DNA from: Escarpia spicata
Taxonomy: Eukaryota; Annelida; Polychaeta; Sabellida; Siboglinidae
DNA: 64,000 nt
NCBI GenBank assembly: GCA_963995525.1
Contig: OZ023207.1
Span: 1,354,001 to 1,418,000, forward strand
Direction: 5' to 3'
The notes under the pieces were generated by a model. That model saw only the letters and a program-made list of their open reading frames with translations, did no database searches and was not told where the DNA came from. Positions 43,201 to 52,038 of this stretch are shown one piece after another. Numbering within the stretch: position 1 is the first letter of the stretch; each line of letters begins with the position of its first letter. Position numbers and translations under genes: made by a program.

Positions 43201-43850
43201 CTAGTTATAATTGTTTAATCGTCGCAACAACACACTTCAGCTTCTAGTTCTAGTTGTTTCATCGTCGCAACAACATCCTTCTGCTTCTAGTTCTAGTTGT
43301 TTCATCGTCGCAACAACACACTTCAGCTTCTAGGTCTAGTTCTAGTTGTTTCATCGCCGCAACAACACACTTCAGCTTCTAGTTCTAGTTGTGTCTTCGT
43401 TGGAACAACACACCTCAGCTTCTAGTTGTAGTTGTTTCATCGTCGCAATAACAAACTTCAGCTTCTAGTTCTAGTTGATTCATCGTCGCAACAAAACACT
43501 TCAGCTTCTATTTCTAGTAGTTTCATCGTCAGAACAACACACTTCAGCTTCTAGTTCTAGTTGTTTCATCGTCACAACAACACACTTCAGCTTCTAGTTC
43601 TAGTTGTTTCATCGTCACAACAATATATCTCAGCTTCTAGTTCTACTTGTTTCATCGTCGCAACAACACACTTCAGCTCCTAGTTCTAGTTGTTTCATCG
43701 TCGCAACAACACACTTCAGCTTCTAGTTCTAGTTGTTTCGTCGTCACAACAACACACTTCAGCTTCTAGTTCTAGTTGTTTCATCGTCGCAACAACACAC
43801 TTCAGCTTCTAGTTCTAGTTGTTTCATCGTCGCAACAACACACTTCTGCT
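34281..43850. repeat. Higher-order repeat block, 1,336 + 946 bp (2,282-bp super-unit)
   Basis: The diagnostic ACTGCAGCTACTAGG junction is found at 34281, 35184, 36993, 38329, 39665, 40611, 41947 and 42893. Spacings are 903, 1809, 1336, 1336, 946, 1336 and 946 bp; 38329/40611, 39665/41947 and 40611/42893 are all 2,282 bp apart. Private variants such as ATTGTCTCAACAAC (about 40,208 and 42,488) and TTCATCATCTAGG (about 39,366 and 41,648) appear once per super-unit. The block has its own variant set (TTATTTCATTG, TGTCTTCGTTGG) compared with the rest of the array. Confidence 0.86.
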
Positions 43851-43935
43851 TCTAGTTCTAGTTGTTTCATCGTCACAACAACATACTTCAGCATCTACAT
43901 ATAATTGTTTCATCGTCGCAACAACATACTTCAGC

Positions 43936-44566
43936 GGTTTTCACACCATTTTGTGACATTGTCATGCATAGTTGCAAAGCTATTGAAGAAAATAGGTATT
44001 TCAGTAATGAGGGCCCTGATTTGCATATTTGAAAAAATGCTGTAGGTTGTCCCGAAGACACCCAAGCTTAACTGCTCCAGGGACCCCATGGGATAGAAAA
44101 TCCACCAAAAACATTACGCTATAGAACATCCATTTATTCAATTGCAAATGGACGAAGTCAACGTCATATCACAATGCTACGCCCTTTATAGCGGCTAAAA
44201 ATCGGGGTTCACTGTGTTTAAAAACGATTGTTGACATTACTATTCAACGAATTTATATTTATTATATATCGCAGGGTTTATTAATCCATTTTCTTGCCAC
44301 AGGTATGCAAAATGTTTATGAAATATGTAATGAATGTATATATCACAGCCTTTATAACGCCTACCCCCATTTCACTAAGCCGAAACGTCACTGGCAGCGA
44401 CTTTTGACCACTTGTCATTGTCGTCAAAAATAACAATGTTCCACCATTTGGATTTCGGTGGACTTTTTTTCTGGTAATGTAGACATATAATACTAACTAA
44501 AAACACTGTCGTAATTACTATTGCAATTTGTTTGAGGTTGACCCTCTTTTGGGCATAGATTGATAG
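43936..44566. other. Non-satellite sequence, no feature recognised
   Basis: The satellite stops abruptly after two diverged monomers. What follows is ordinary AT-leaning sequence with no convincing ORF, RNA gene or repeat. It may include the decayed remainder of the adjoining gypsy element beyond RNase H, but I could not read integrase motifs in it. Confidence 0.5.
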
Positions 44567-44951
44567 TTATTTTTGCCGTCTTCGTTGGTTGAAGGTGATC
44601 CGTGATAGCGCGTCAGCGACACCGTTTCTCTCGCCCTTCAGATAGTGAAGTTGATCTACGAATTGTGCGATTTTATGTAAATGACGTCGTGGAATAGGAA
44701 GAGCCGTGTCCGCCTTTTTGTTAAGGCACCCACGAGAGGTTGATGATCCGTTCGAACGATGATTGGCTGACCTTCGAGGTATGAACGGAATTTGTCTACT
44801 GCATAGGATACAGCTAGCAGTTCCCTTTCGGTGGCCGAATAATTGCGTTGTGCTTTATCGAGCTGTTTACTCCAGAAACTTAACGGTTTCCGTATTCCAC
44901 GTAGTAATTGCGCAAGGACTGCCCCAACCGCGATGTCGGACGTGTCACACC
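44567..44951 (-). pseudogene. Ty3/gypsy RNase H domain (decayed)
   Basis: Read on the minus strand, this is the RNase H that follows RT in Ty3/gypsy Pol and removes the RNA strand during reverse transcription. It opens with CDTSDIAVGAVLAQ, matching the family's DASxxAxGAVLxQ block, continues with PLSFWSKQLDKAQ, YSATERELLAV (catalytic Glu) and VRTDHQPL (catalytic Asp), then GERNGVADALSR at the C-terminal end. One frameshift, in the T run near 44,715, splits the domain; after it the frame stays open to a TAA at 44,567. The connection to RT (44,952-45,048) also contains stops. The integrase expected downstream was not found, so the element is truncated here or degraded beyond recognition. Confidence 0.88.
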
Positions 44952-45048
44952 ATATTTATATTAATGCCTTTGGTAGCGGATGAACGAGAAGGGTGGCATT
45001 TGCAATGGTGCATTAGGTGGCAGAAAAAGCGCGATCATGTCGCGGGAG

Positions 45049-46030
45049 TCAAGCTTTGTCAAATTCTTTCTTTGTGGAGAGTGTTTTAAGTCGAATGAGC
45101 GGCGCCATTTTTTCAGATGCGTGCCACAAAAAACGGCGAAGAAAGGCGCAGATGCCCAAGAAGCGCTCAAGTTCCTTAGGCGTTTTTGGCACCGGAAACC
45201 TTTTTATGGCGTCCACTCGCTCCGGTGGAATTGAAATTCCTCGTGAGTCAACGGCATGATCGAGGAACGTAAGCGTCTTTCGACCAATTTGACTCTTGTT
45301 TTTATTACGAAGGAGAACTCTATCTTCCAGTCTCTGAAAGAGACTACGCAAGTCTTTCACGTGGTCCTCCTTATTTTTAATACCCACGATTACATCATCC
45401 ATGTACACAAAGTTAACGAATGGTAGATCTTGGAGTAATTGGTGTACATTGCGTTGGAAACACTGGGCTGCGTTCTTTAAACCATATGGCATCCGAAGAA
45501 ATTTGAACAGGCCGATGATTGTAAAAAATGGCTGTTTTATCCTGAGACGCTTAATCGACATACACTTGTTGAAACGCTTGCCGCAGGTCAACTTTACTGA
45601 CGACCGTGCATCCAGCGAGGCGTTCGTTGAAAGACGTCAGCGCTGGAAGTGGATATCTGTCAAGAGTGGTAGTGACATTCAGACGTCGAAAGTCCCCGCA
45701 TATACGCCACGAGCCATCTGGTTTAGGCACTGCGCGTATCGGTGACGCCCAGTTTGATTCACACCTCTCTATAAAGTTGTTACGTTCCCATTGTCGAAGT
45801 TGTTCTTCCACTTGTATCTTCTTGTCGCCGTGTAATTTTCGGCACGGCGAGTAAGCCGGTGGACCTTCTGTAACAAAGTGGAGAGGCGTCGTCATAGTAA
45901 CCACTTTGCTCAAGCTGGGTTCAGTAACCTCAGGAAACTCCGTCCAGGGTTTACCGTAGTCAGCGTCAATGTTGTGTATAATGATGTGATCAGCCCATCG
46001 CGTAATGTTCGATTGGGTATTTGTAAAGAA
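45049..46030 (-). pseudogene. Ty3/gypsy reverse transcriptase and its N-terminal linker
   Basis: Two minus-strand open stretches overlap here. The first (upstream part, down to 45,551) has the pre-RT linker with FPEVTEP and TEGPPAYSP, then ASPIRAVPKPDGSWRICGDF and the motif A region KVDLRQAF with its catalytic Asp. The second (45,591-45,049) has FLRMPYGLKNAAQCFQR, the YMDD catalytic box at 45,394-45,405, then the thumb or connection block FLDHAVDSRGI and PKTPKELERFLG. A stop codon follows motif A, and a frameshift at the A6 run 45,523-45,528 separates the two frames, so no functional enzyme can be made. Motif order and spacing are those of Ty3/gypsy RT, not of a retrovirus or non-LTR element. 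It is clearly one copy, inactive. Confidence 0.94.
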
Positions 46031-46033
46031 CCG

Positions 46034-47826
46034 TGTGAGTGAAGCAAAGAACAGACAGAGGATGAAGCTTCTTTTACTGGACATTCTTCCAGAGTGGTGC
46101 GATCTGTAAGACAACGCTTCAATAGATCCGTCACCATCTTGGAAGAATCCATGCCTAAAATGGGAGTGAAGCAAAGAACATACAGAGGATGAAGCTTCTT
46201 TTACTGGACATTCTTCCAGAGTGGTGCGATCTGTAAGACAACGCGTCAATAGATCCGTCACCATCTTGGAAGAATCCATGCCTAAAATGGGAGTGAACCA
46301 AAGAACATACAGAGGATGGAACTTCTTTTACTGGACATTCTTCCAGAGTGGTGCGATCTGTAAGACAACGCGTCAATAGATCCGTCACCATCTTGGAAGA
46401 ATCCATGCCTAAAATGGGAGTGAAGCAAAGAACATACAGAGGATGAAGCTTCTTTTACTGGACATTCTTCCAGAGTGGTGCGATCTGTAAGACAACGCTT
46501 CAATAGATCCGTCACCATCTTGGAAGAAGTCCATGCCTAAAATGGGAGTGAAGCAAAGAACATACAGAGGATGAAGCTTCTTTTACTGGACATTCTTCCA
46601 GAGTGGTGCGATCTGTAAGACAACGCTTCAATAGATCCGTCACCATCTTGGAAGAAGTCCATGCCTAAAATGGGAGTGAAGCAAAGAACATACAGAGGAT
46701 GAAGCTTCTTTTACTGGACATTCTTCCAGAGTGGTGCGATCTGTAAGACAACGCTTCAATAGATCCGTCACCATCTTGGAAGAAGTCCATGCCTAAAATG
46801 GGAGTGAAGCAAAGAACATACAGAGGATGAAGCTTCTTTTAATGGACATTCTTCCAGAGTGGTGCGATCTGTAAGACAACGCGTCAATAGATCCGTCACC
46901 ATCTTGGAAGAAGTCCATGCCTAAAATGGGAGTGAAGCAAAGAACATACAGAGGATGAAGCTTCTTTTACTGGACATTCTTCCAGAGTGGTGCGATCTGT
47001 AAGACAACGCTTCAATAGATCCGTCACCATCTTGGAAGAAGTCCATGCCTAAAATGGGAGTGAAGCAAAGAACATACAGAGGATGAAGCTTCTTTTACTG
47101 GACATTCTTCCAGAGTGGTGCGATCTGTAAGACAACGCTTCAATAGATCCGTCACCATCTTGGAAGAAGTCCATGCCTAAAATGGGAGTGAAGCAAAGAA
47201 CATACAGAGGATGAAGCTTCTTTTACTGGACATTCTTCCAGAGTGGTGCGATCTGTAAGACAACGCTTCAATAGATCCGTCACCATCTTGGAAGAATCCA
47301 TGCCTAAAATGGGAGTGAAGCAAAGAACATACAGAGGATGAAGCTTCTTTTACTGGACATTCTTCCAGAGTGGTGCGATCTGTAAGACAACGCTTCAATA
47401 GATCCGTCACCATCTTGGAAGAAGTCCATGCCTAAAATGGGAGTGAAGCAAAGAACATACAGAGGATGAAGCTTCTTTTAATGGACATTCTTCCAGAGTG
47501 GTGCGATCTGTAAGACAACGCTTCAATAGATCCGTCACCATCTTGGAAGAAGTCCATGCCTAAAATGGGAGTGAAGCAAAGAACATACAGAGGATGAAGC
47601 TTCTTTTAATGGACATTCTTCCAGAGTGGTGCGATCTGTAAGACAACGCTTCAATAGATCCGTTACCATCTTGGAAGAATCCATGCCTAAAATGGGAGTG
47701 AAGCAAAGAACATACAGAGGATGAAGCTTCTTTTACTGGACATTCTTCCAGAGTGGTGCGATCTGTAAGACAACGCTTCAATAAATCCGTCACCATCTTG
47801 GAAGAATCCATGCCTAAAATGGGACA
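46034..47826. repeat. 127/128-bp tandem repeat derived from gypsy pol
   Basis: The marker ATGCCTAAAATGGG occurs at 46151, 46278, 46405, 46533, 46661, 46789, 46917, 47045, 47173, 47300, 47428, 47556, 47683 and 47810: fourteen copies spaced 127 or 128 bp. The one-base difference is AGAATCC versus AGAAGTCC. On the minus strand the unit reads PILGMDSSKMVTDLL then CLTDRTTLEECPV, that is the C-terminal end of the gypsy protease plus the start of the protease-RT linker. Neither 127 nor 128 is a multiple of 3, so each unit shifts frame and the amplification destroyed the reading frame. Copies differ at only a few sites (CGCGTCA versus CGCTTCA, TTTACTGG versus TTTAATGG). Confidence 0.97.
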
Positions 47827-48181
47827 GACAACGTCGGCTACGATCATTTCGTGAGAGTATGATTGACAAACGAGTGTAAAACAAACTCTGCGTCAACCAA
47901 AGGTGCGGAGACGTTGCCCGCTAGCAGAAGAGAGATTGTGCTTGGTGGGTCTGGTTTATCCGGTGGTGTAATGGAAACCACTGAGCCACATTCCACCAAA
48001 TAACCTGCCGTAAAGAGGAGATGATCGGGCAAAGACACCAATCACTGACTACCCTTGGCGTTTCCCGATTGTGATTGCCGACCTCTTGACAGGAATGAAC
48101 GGTAATGCGGGCAGTGTGGTCCACCAGAGCACCACGACTCACCACCGAATATTTGTTCTGGTACCAACATTGTTGTCCCAT
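47827..48181 (-). pseudogene. Ty3/gypsy aspartic protease region (decayed)
   Basis: On the minus strand this sits between gag and RT, where the retropepsin of Ty3/gypsy elements lies. An N-terminal CWYQNKY stretch (about 48,169) resembles the CWYHxKFG block common just before the protease of invertebrate gypsy elements. The active-site segment reads YLVECGSVVSITPP at about 48,000-47,960; the family has LVDTGSxVS, so the catalytic Asp-Thr-Gly is now Glu-Cys-Gly and the enzyme would be dead. The C-terminal IVADVVCPILGMD block runs into the first copy of the 128-bp array. At least two frameshifts separate these pieces. The call rests on position and short motifs, so identity is good but the edges are approximate. 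Confidence 0.7.
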
Positions 48182-48602
48182 CCTCGGCCTACCAGTTGAC
48201 GCTTCTTTCGGTTTCGGTTTTACGTCACTCTTGCAATTTTTTTTAGCGTCACTTTCCCCACAACCTTTCTTGAAGAGGGCATTAACAACCAGAAGATCAT
48301 TTGCCGTTGGTTCCTCCGGTACATCAACGACAGCGGATATCGTCTATGGTAGCGTGACGTACAGTGTGTCTGCCTTTCGCAGAAACTCGTCCATGGAGAG
48401 TTGGGGGAAGATAATTCGAGAAATGTACGCAACGTCAGCGGCAGGGTTCGAGTGAGAACTCAGCGTTCGACGTCTTCTCGATCCCAATCACCACCAATGT
48501 GTCTAAACCGCGCCATCCATCGCGATGGTTTTTCGTCAGCAGCTATACCGCCCATGGCGAGTGCACGCGTGAGTCGTTGATGAACGGTAAGCTCGTATCG
48601 TT
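48182..48602 (-). pseudogene. Ty3/gypsy gag, C-terminal fragment
   Basis: Starting at 48,600 on the minus strand the sequence reads RYELTVHQRLTRALAMGG and then ADEKPSRWMARFRHIGG before a TGA at 48,460-48,462. This fits the gag block in which a helical stretch is followed by (G)DxKPSxxLRxM and then LPxxLRxxL; the last part, TRTLPLTLRTFLEL, is found in another frame around 48,430. Several frame changes are needed to read it, so it is a remnant. It is cut at 48,602 by the LINE insertion, and the rest of gag lies on the far side of that insertion. Confidence 0.55.
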
Positions 48603-49763
48603 CAAAAAGCTTTCGACAAAGTACCACATCAAAGATTACTCCTTAAGCTAAAGGCCCATGGCATAGGAAATGGTATAATAAACTGGATAGAAAAATGGCT
48701 GAATGACAGAAGACAACGTGTAGTAGTTGATGGGGAGGCTTCAAACTGGAAATCGGTATTGAGTGGGGTACCACAGGGATCAGTACTAGGACCTATATTA
48801 TTCTTAATATATATCAACGATTTGGACGATGATATAACAAGCAAGGTGTTAAAATTTGCGGATGATACAAAAGTGTTTAGAAGAATTAAAAGTGATGGAG
48901 ACAGACAGCATTTACAAGATGATCTTGATAGGTTGATCAAATGGTCTGAAAAGTGGCAAATGCTGTTCAATTTTGGTAAATGTAAATGCCTCCACACAGG
49001 TCATGGGAATGAAGAGGTAAAATATAAAATGGGGGGTACTGTTCTAAGTACTACTGTAAAAGAAAAGGACTTAGGGTTAACCATTAGTGCTGATATGAAG
49101 GTTTCAGAGCAGTGCGGAATTGCAGCGTCAAAGGGAAATCAAATCCTTGGATTAATTAGGCGAAATATAGCGTATAAGAAAAAAGAATTAATAGTACCGC
49201 TGTACAAAACAATAGTGAGGCCTCATTTAGAATATTGTATACAAGCATGGAGGCCATATCGCAAGAAGGACATATATATGCTAGAAAGAGTACAGAGGAG
49301 AGCGACTAAAATGAAACCAAATCTGAGGGATCTTAGTTACGAAATACGCCTAAAAGAATGTGGTTTAACAACACTAGAGACCAGGAGATTGAGAGGAGAT
49401 CACATATAAGTGTTTAAAATATTGAATGGTTATGAAAATATTGATAGAAACATTTTTTTCTTAGTTAAGAAAGATAGAAGGACCAGAGGACATGAAGCTA
49501 CATTAGTAAAGGAGCAGTGTAGATTAGATATAAGAAAGTTCTCATTCTCACAAAGGACTGTAAATGAATGGAACAGATTATCTCCTGATTGTGTTGGTGC
49601 TAGTAGCGTGAATATGTTTAAAAATAAAATCGACACACACCTTAAAAAGGCGGGATACATGTAGATAAAAAGTATTGGACTCTCGATAAGCCAAAAGGCT
49701 TCCTTGTCCAACTGCCATCCAGAGTAATTTTCTGGATGGCAATCTTGTTAAATCTTGTTAAAA
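48603..49763 (+). mobile_element. LINE insertion, 5'-truncated, with RT C-terminal half
   Basis: A plus-strand non-LTR retrotransposon copy of the jockey/CR1 type. It starts abruptly inside RT motif A (QKAFDKVPHQRLLLKLKAHG) and continues through WLNDRRQRVVVDG, SGVPQGSVLGPILFLIYIND, the FADDTK catalytic box, the thumb (KEKDLGLTISADMK, IVRPHLEYCIQAW) and the C-terminal RR.AT and FSFSQRTVNEWNRLSPD blocks, ending KKAGYM and TAG at about 49,664. The endonuclease and first RT motifs are missing, as expected from incomplete target-primed reverse transcription. One nonsense codon (TAA at 49,407-49,409) breaks an otherwise open frame of about 350 codons, so the copy is fairly young. It interrupts the minus-strand gypsy gag. 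Confidence 0.95.
49718..49763 (+). repeat. LINE 3' end: hairpin and two-copy terminal decamer
   Basis: After the stop codon there is a short 3' UTR containing an inverted repeat (GCCATCCAGA ... TCTGGATGGC) at about 49,713-49,742, then two copies of AATCTTGTTA and the transition to the interrupted gag. CR1/L2-like elements typically end in short tandem repeats instead of poly(A), and a stem-loop just upstream is the usual reverse-transcriptase recognition feature. Confidence 0.6.
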
Positions 49764-50315
49764 ATATATTTTTTGCAGTGTCAAATACATTAGAAGGGCG
49801 GTCACTTCCCAACATAGTTAGGTCACGAGCCACATACGCCCCTCCTCCGTAAGCGGGGAGGTTAGTGCGGCGAATTTGCTTGTCTGTGACATTATTCGCT
49901 GTGCCGTAAACACGTCCTCCAATTACATCCGGTGTGTTTTTGAATCTGCAGTCGTGGACGCCAAAGGTGACGGAGTGGTAGGAAGTGACGGATCAATTTC
50001 AAGATATCTACTTGCCTCAAAAATAATGTTTTCTGCTTTAGTTACATATTCATCAGAATCTGCAATGTCTTCACTCACTGTGCGTGACGTTGGTTTGTCT
50101 GTGTCGTTCACCTCCGCCGTCTCTAAGAGAAGTTGCAGTTGAATGTCAATAAGACGTAAGTTGTCTAATGCGCCAACCATGTCTTCGCGAAGGTTGGCCA
50201 CAGTTTGACGCGCATTTACTTCTCCATTTACTTGATCAAATCGTTTTGCTATATTTGTTATTCGCCTATTGACTGACGTGCGACATGAAAAGGTAATTTG
50301 TAGACGTTCTGACAT
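49764..50315 (-). pseudogene. Retroelement gag, N-terminal fragment
   Basis: Minus strand. An ATG at 50,313-50,315 opens MSERLQITFSCRTSVNRR and a frame that stays open to TAA at 49,923. The predicted product is largely helical and charged (VNARQTVANLREDMVGALDN, DEYVTKAENIIFEASRYLE), then a Ser/Thr/Pro linker, as in the N-terminal gag of LTR elements. I recognise no enzymatic motif. A second open stretch in another frame (about 49,920-49,790, with VARDLTMLGSDRPSN) would connect it to the gag piece beyond the LINE. Position (upstream of protease and RT on the same strand, just inside a possible LTR) is the main argument; BEL/Pao origin is an alternative. Confidence 0.45.
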
Positions 50316-50402
50316 AAATAAATATCTCACCTTTTGAAAACGCAATTTTATATATATTATATGACGTTGATTTATCAGACGGTTGTTTGTTCTTTCAATA
50401 TC

Positions 50403-50623
50403 ACTTCAAGGTCACCAATTGTATTGCGGCGTCTTAAAATATCAACAATTACAAAGACGAGCATAAAAATACTTCTTTATTCATAAAGTTCTCGTTACTC
50501 GTGACGTCACATCACAACGCGACGTTACGTCACTGCGTAGTCGCAGTTTCTTGCCCCTACGTGATTGTTAAAGGGAGTGTTGTTTCGAACTGTGCAGCTG
50601 TATTGCTCGGATCCGGCACACAG
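50403..50623 (-). promoter_or_regulatory. Possible 5' LTR and primer-binding site of the gypsy element
   Basis: On the minus strand, just upstream of the gag ATG, AATTGGTGACCTTGAAGTGA (50,403-50,422) resembles the TTGGTGACC primer-binding context seen inside the 5' LTR of many invertebrate LTR elements. It is preceded by GCAATACA, a plausible LTR end, and by AATAAA (about 50,478) and TGACGTCA (50,502-50,509) and TTACGTCA, plausible LTR signals. A TGTGTGCCGG at about 50,623 could be the LTR start, giving about 200 bp. No second LTR is present to confirm this, since the element is truncated at its other end. Confidence 0.28.
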
Positions 50624-50743
50624 CCGACGTTTCGTAAAACTCTTCCTGTTGGAAATCTGAAGGCAAACTACAGCGCGGCAATCGAAGTTCGTGTTATAAA
50701 TTCTGTCGGAGAAACTAATTTCGTCGACGTGCCTGTCACTGTG
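50580..50743 (+). CDS. Candidate host exon fragment, FN3/REJ-like beta-sandwich end
   Basis: The plus-strand open frame ends with TLPVGNLKANYSAAIEVRVI then NSVGETNFVDVPVTV, the pattern of the last strands of a fibronectin-type III or REJ/polycystin-type domain (Leu-x-x-x-Tyr-x-x-x-Ile-x-V-x-Val-x-Asn-x-x-Gly). It is followed at about 50,741 by GTGAGTAAGA, a good splice donor. About 70 bp further, at 50,818-50,860, a similar in-frame phrase TETNYITVPVTVKGNT appears. No upstream acceptor with a clear pyrimidine tract and no other exon was found, and the upstream part may belong to an LTR. Treat as a weak candidate, possibly a gene fragment. Confidence 0.25.
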
Positions 50744-50800
50744 AGTAAGACGGAATACATCATTTATGGCGCACAAAGTGATATGTGTATATTTCAATGA

Positions 50801-51030
50801 CTAAGGTATTCAGTACAGAAACAAATTACATAACAGTCCCTGTAACTGTTAAAGGGAATACAAACACCTATTGTTTGAATTCATGTTATATTACATCCTG
50901 CTATCTATTTCCACGTCCACCAAGCAACAAAAATAAAAATTAAATGAATTAGAAATTCCACATTTTATACTGTGTATCCGGACATTTTCGAATATGCATA
51001 TTTTTGGCGCGCTTTCCGGGATGCCGAGAT
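50801..51030. other. AT-rich sequence, nothing recognised
   Basis: AT-rich stretch between the candidate exon and the foldback element. Apart from the TETNYITVPVTV echo at its left end no feature is visible. Confidence 0.4.
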
Positions 51031-51488
51031 GTGACGTCACATATGACTCAAACTTGCATTAGGCCGACCCTTTCCATGCATTCAGAGCATGTTTACAAGT
51101 ATAGCTTTTGGGTCGAAACGAGCGTCAGAATGAGTTATTGTGCAATATTCCGATGTAATACAAACACTAGTCATCACAGAGGAACAGGCAGCTATATTAC
51201 GGTTCAACATGATTCGAATTTTTATTTAAAACAATGAATGCGATTGCGCCTAGAACTAGTACAACTACAAGTCGACTAGGTTTCGCCGAGCTTGAGCTCG
51301 TTTTCAGAATAATTATATCGAATGCAACCAACGGGAGATAATCTACACCAATAAACATACATAGCAAACATATATTGTTTCCAGCAACAGAAAGTAACGT
51401 GTATAATCTCTTAATATCACTAGAATATCGATATATGACGGAATTGTACAATTTATTATAACAACTTAATTCAGTCAGAGTTTCCGCT

Positions 51489-51571
51489 GGCGCCGCTAGC
51501 TCAGTGGGTAGGCGCGTTGGTTTCTTGTCACTTATTTTACAATCGGGCGACGCCGGTTAAATCCTGACACC
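51489..51571 (+). promoter_or_regulatory. tRNA-like pol III head, left arm
   Basis: The sequence has a box A (TAGCTCAGTGGGTAGG, from 51,497) and a degenerate box B (GGTTAAATCC, 51,555-51,564) about 58 bp apart, the geometry of a tRNA gene. The acceptor stem does not pair beyond four bases, so it is a tRNA-derived sequence of SINE type and not a working tRNA gene. Confidence 0.62.
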
Positions 51572-52038
51572 ATGCAAATCACTGATTTTCTTTACTTTTT
51601 TATGTTTTCACCAAGTAATATAAACTAAATCATTTTATACTATAACGCACTGTTTGTAAATATTTTTTTATTTTTGTAATAATTACTTATTCGCCACAAA
51701 AATGAAAATATGGTCATTATGATGATGTTTCTAAACTTTATTTATCCAAACAAATATAATGTAATGGATAATAAATAATTAAATATTATAATTACATATA
51801 TGAAAACAAATTGTGATCTGTCTGGCGATATAAAATTGAGAAACATCGTTATATATATATATATATATATATATACATACATAATGACCATATTTTCATT
51901 TTTGTGGCGAATAAATAATTACTACAAAAATAAAAAAATATTTACAAACAGTGCATCATAGCATACAAAATTATTTGGTTTATATTAGTTCGTGAAAACA
52001 TAAAGAAAAAAAGTGTCAAGAAAATCAATGGTTTGCAT

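Larger units (their letters stand above)
1..43935. repeat. 43-bp satellite array (about 1,000 monomers)
   Basis: The basic unit is 43 bp: GTTGTTTCATCGTCRCAACA, then ACAYACTTCAGCWTC, then TAGTTCTA. Head-to-tail copies run from the first base to about 43,935 with no interruption by other sequence. Common variants are a 49-bp form with a duplicated TAGGTC/TAGTTC hexamer, a shortened TAGGCTAG junction, TATATCTC in place of CACACTTC, and a CATATTTCGGC deletion form. CTAG twice per unit puts TAG on both strands, and 43 is not a multiple of 3, so every frame is closed within about three units; no ORF of note exists in 44 kb. The left end lies outside the window. A pericentromeric, centromeric or subtelomeric role is possible but not shown by the sequence. 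Confidence 0.98.

Noticed and set aside
1..43935. Regular short repeats that could suggest a CRISPR-like array
   Set aside because: Units are directly adjacent with no unique spacers, variants recur in higher-order patterns, and the context is animal retroelements.
43936..44566. Gypsy integrase or 3' LTR
   Set aside because: I looked for the zinc-binding and DDE motifs and an LTR match on the minus strand and found none that I could defend.
44763..45259. Plus-strand frames over the gypsy region
   Set aside because: Shadows of the minus-strand RNase H and RT, which carry the recognisable motifs.
46155..47847. Repeated minus-strand frames MDSSKMVTDLL
   Set aside because: These are frame-shifted copies of a gypsy pol fragment, not a gene family.
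48105..48455. 116-codon plus-strand frame
   Set aside because: Antisense to the gag/protease remnant, with no recognisable domain.
51489..51571. Functional tRNA gene
   Set aside because: Box A and B are present but the acceptor and anticodon stems do not pair properly; it is tRNA-derived SINE-type sequence.
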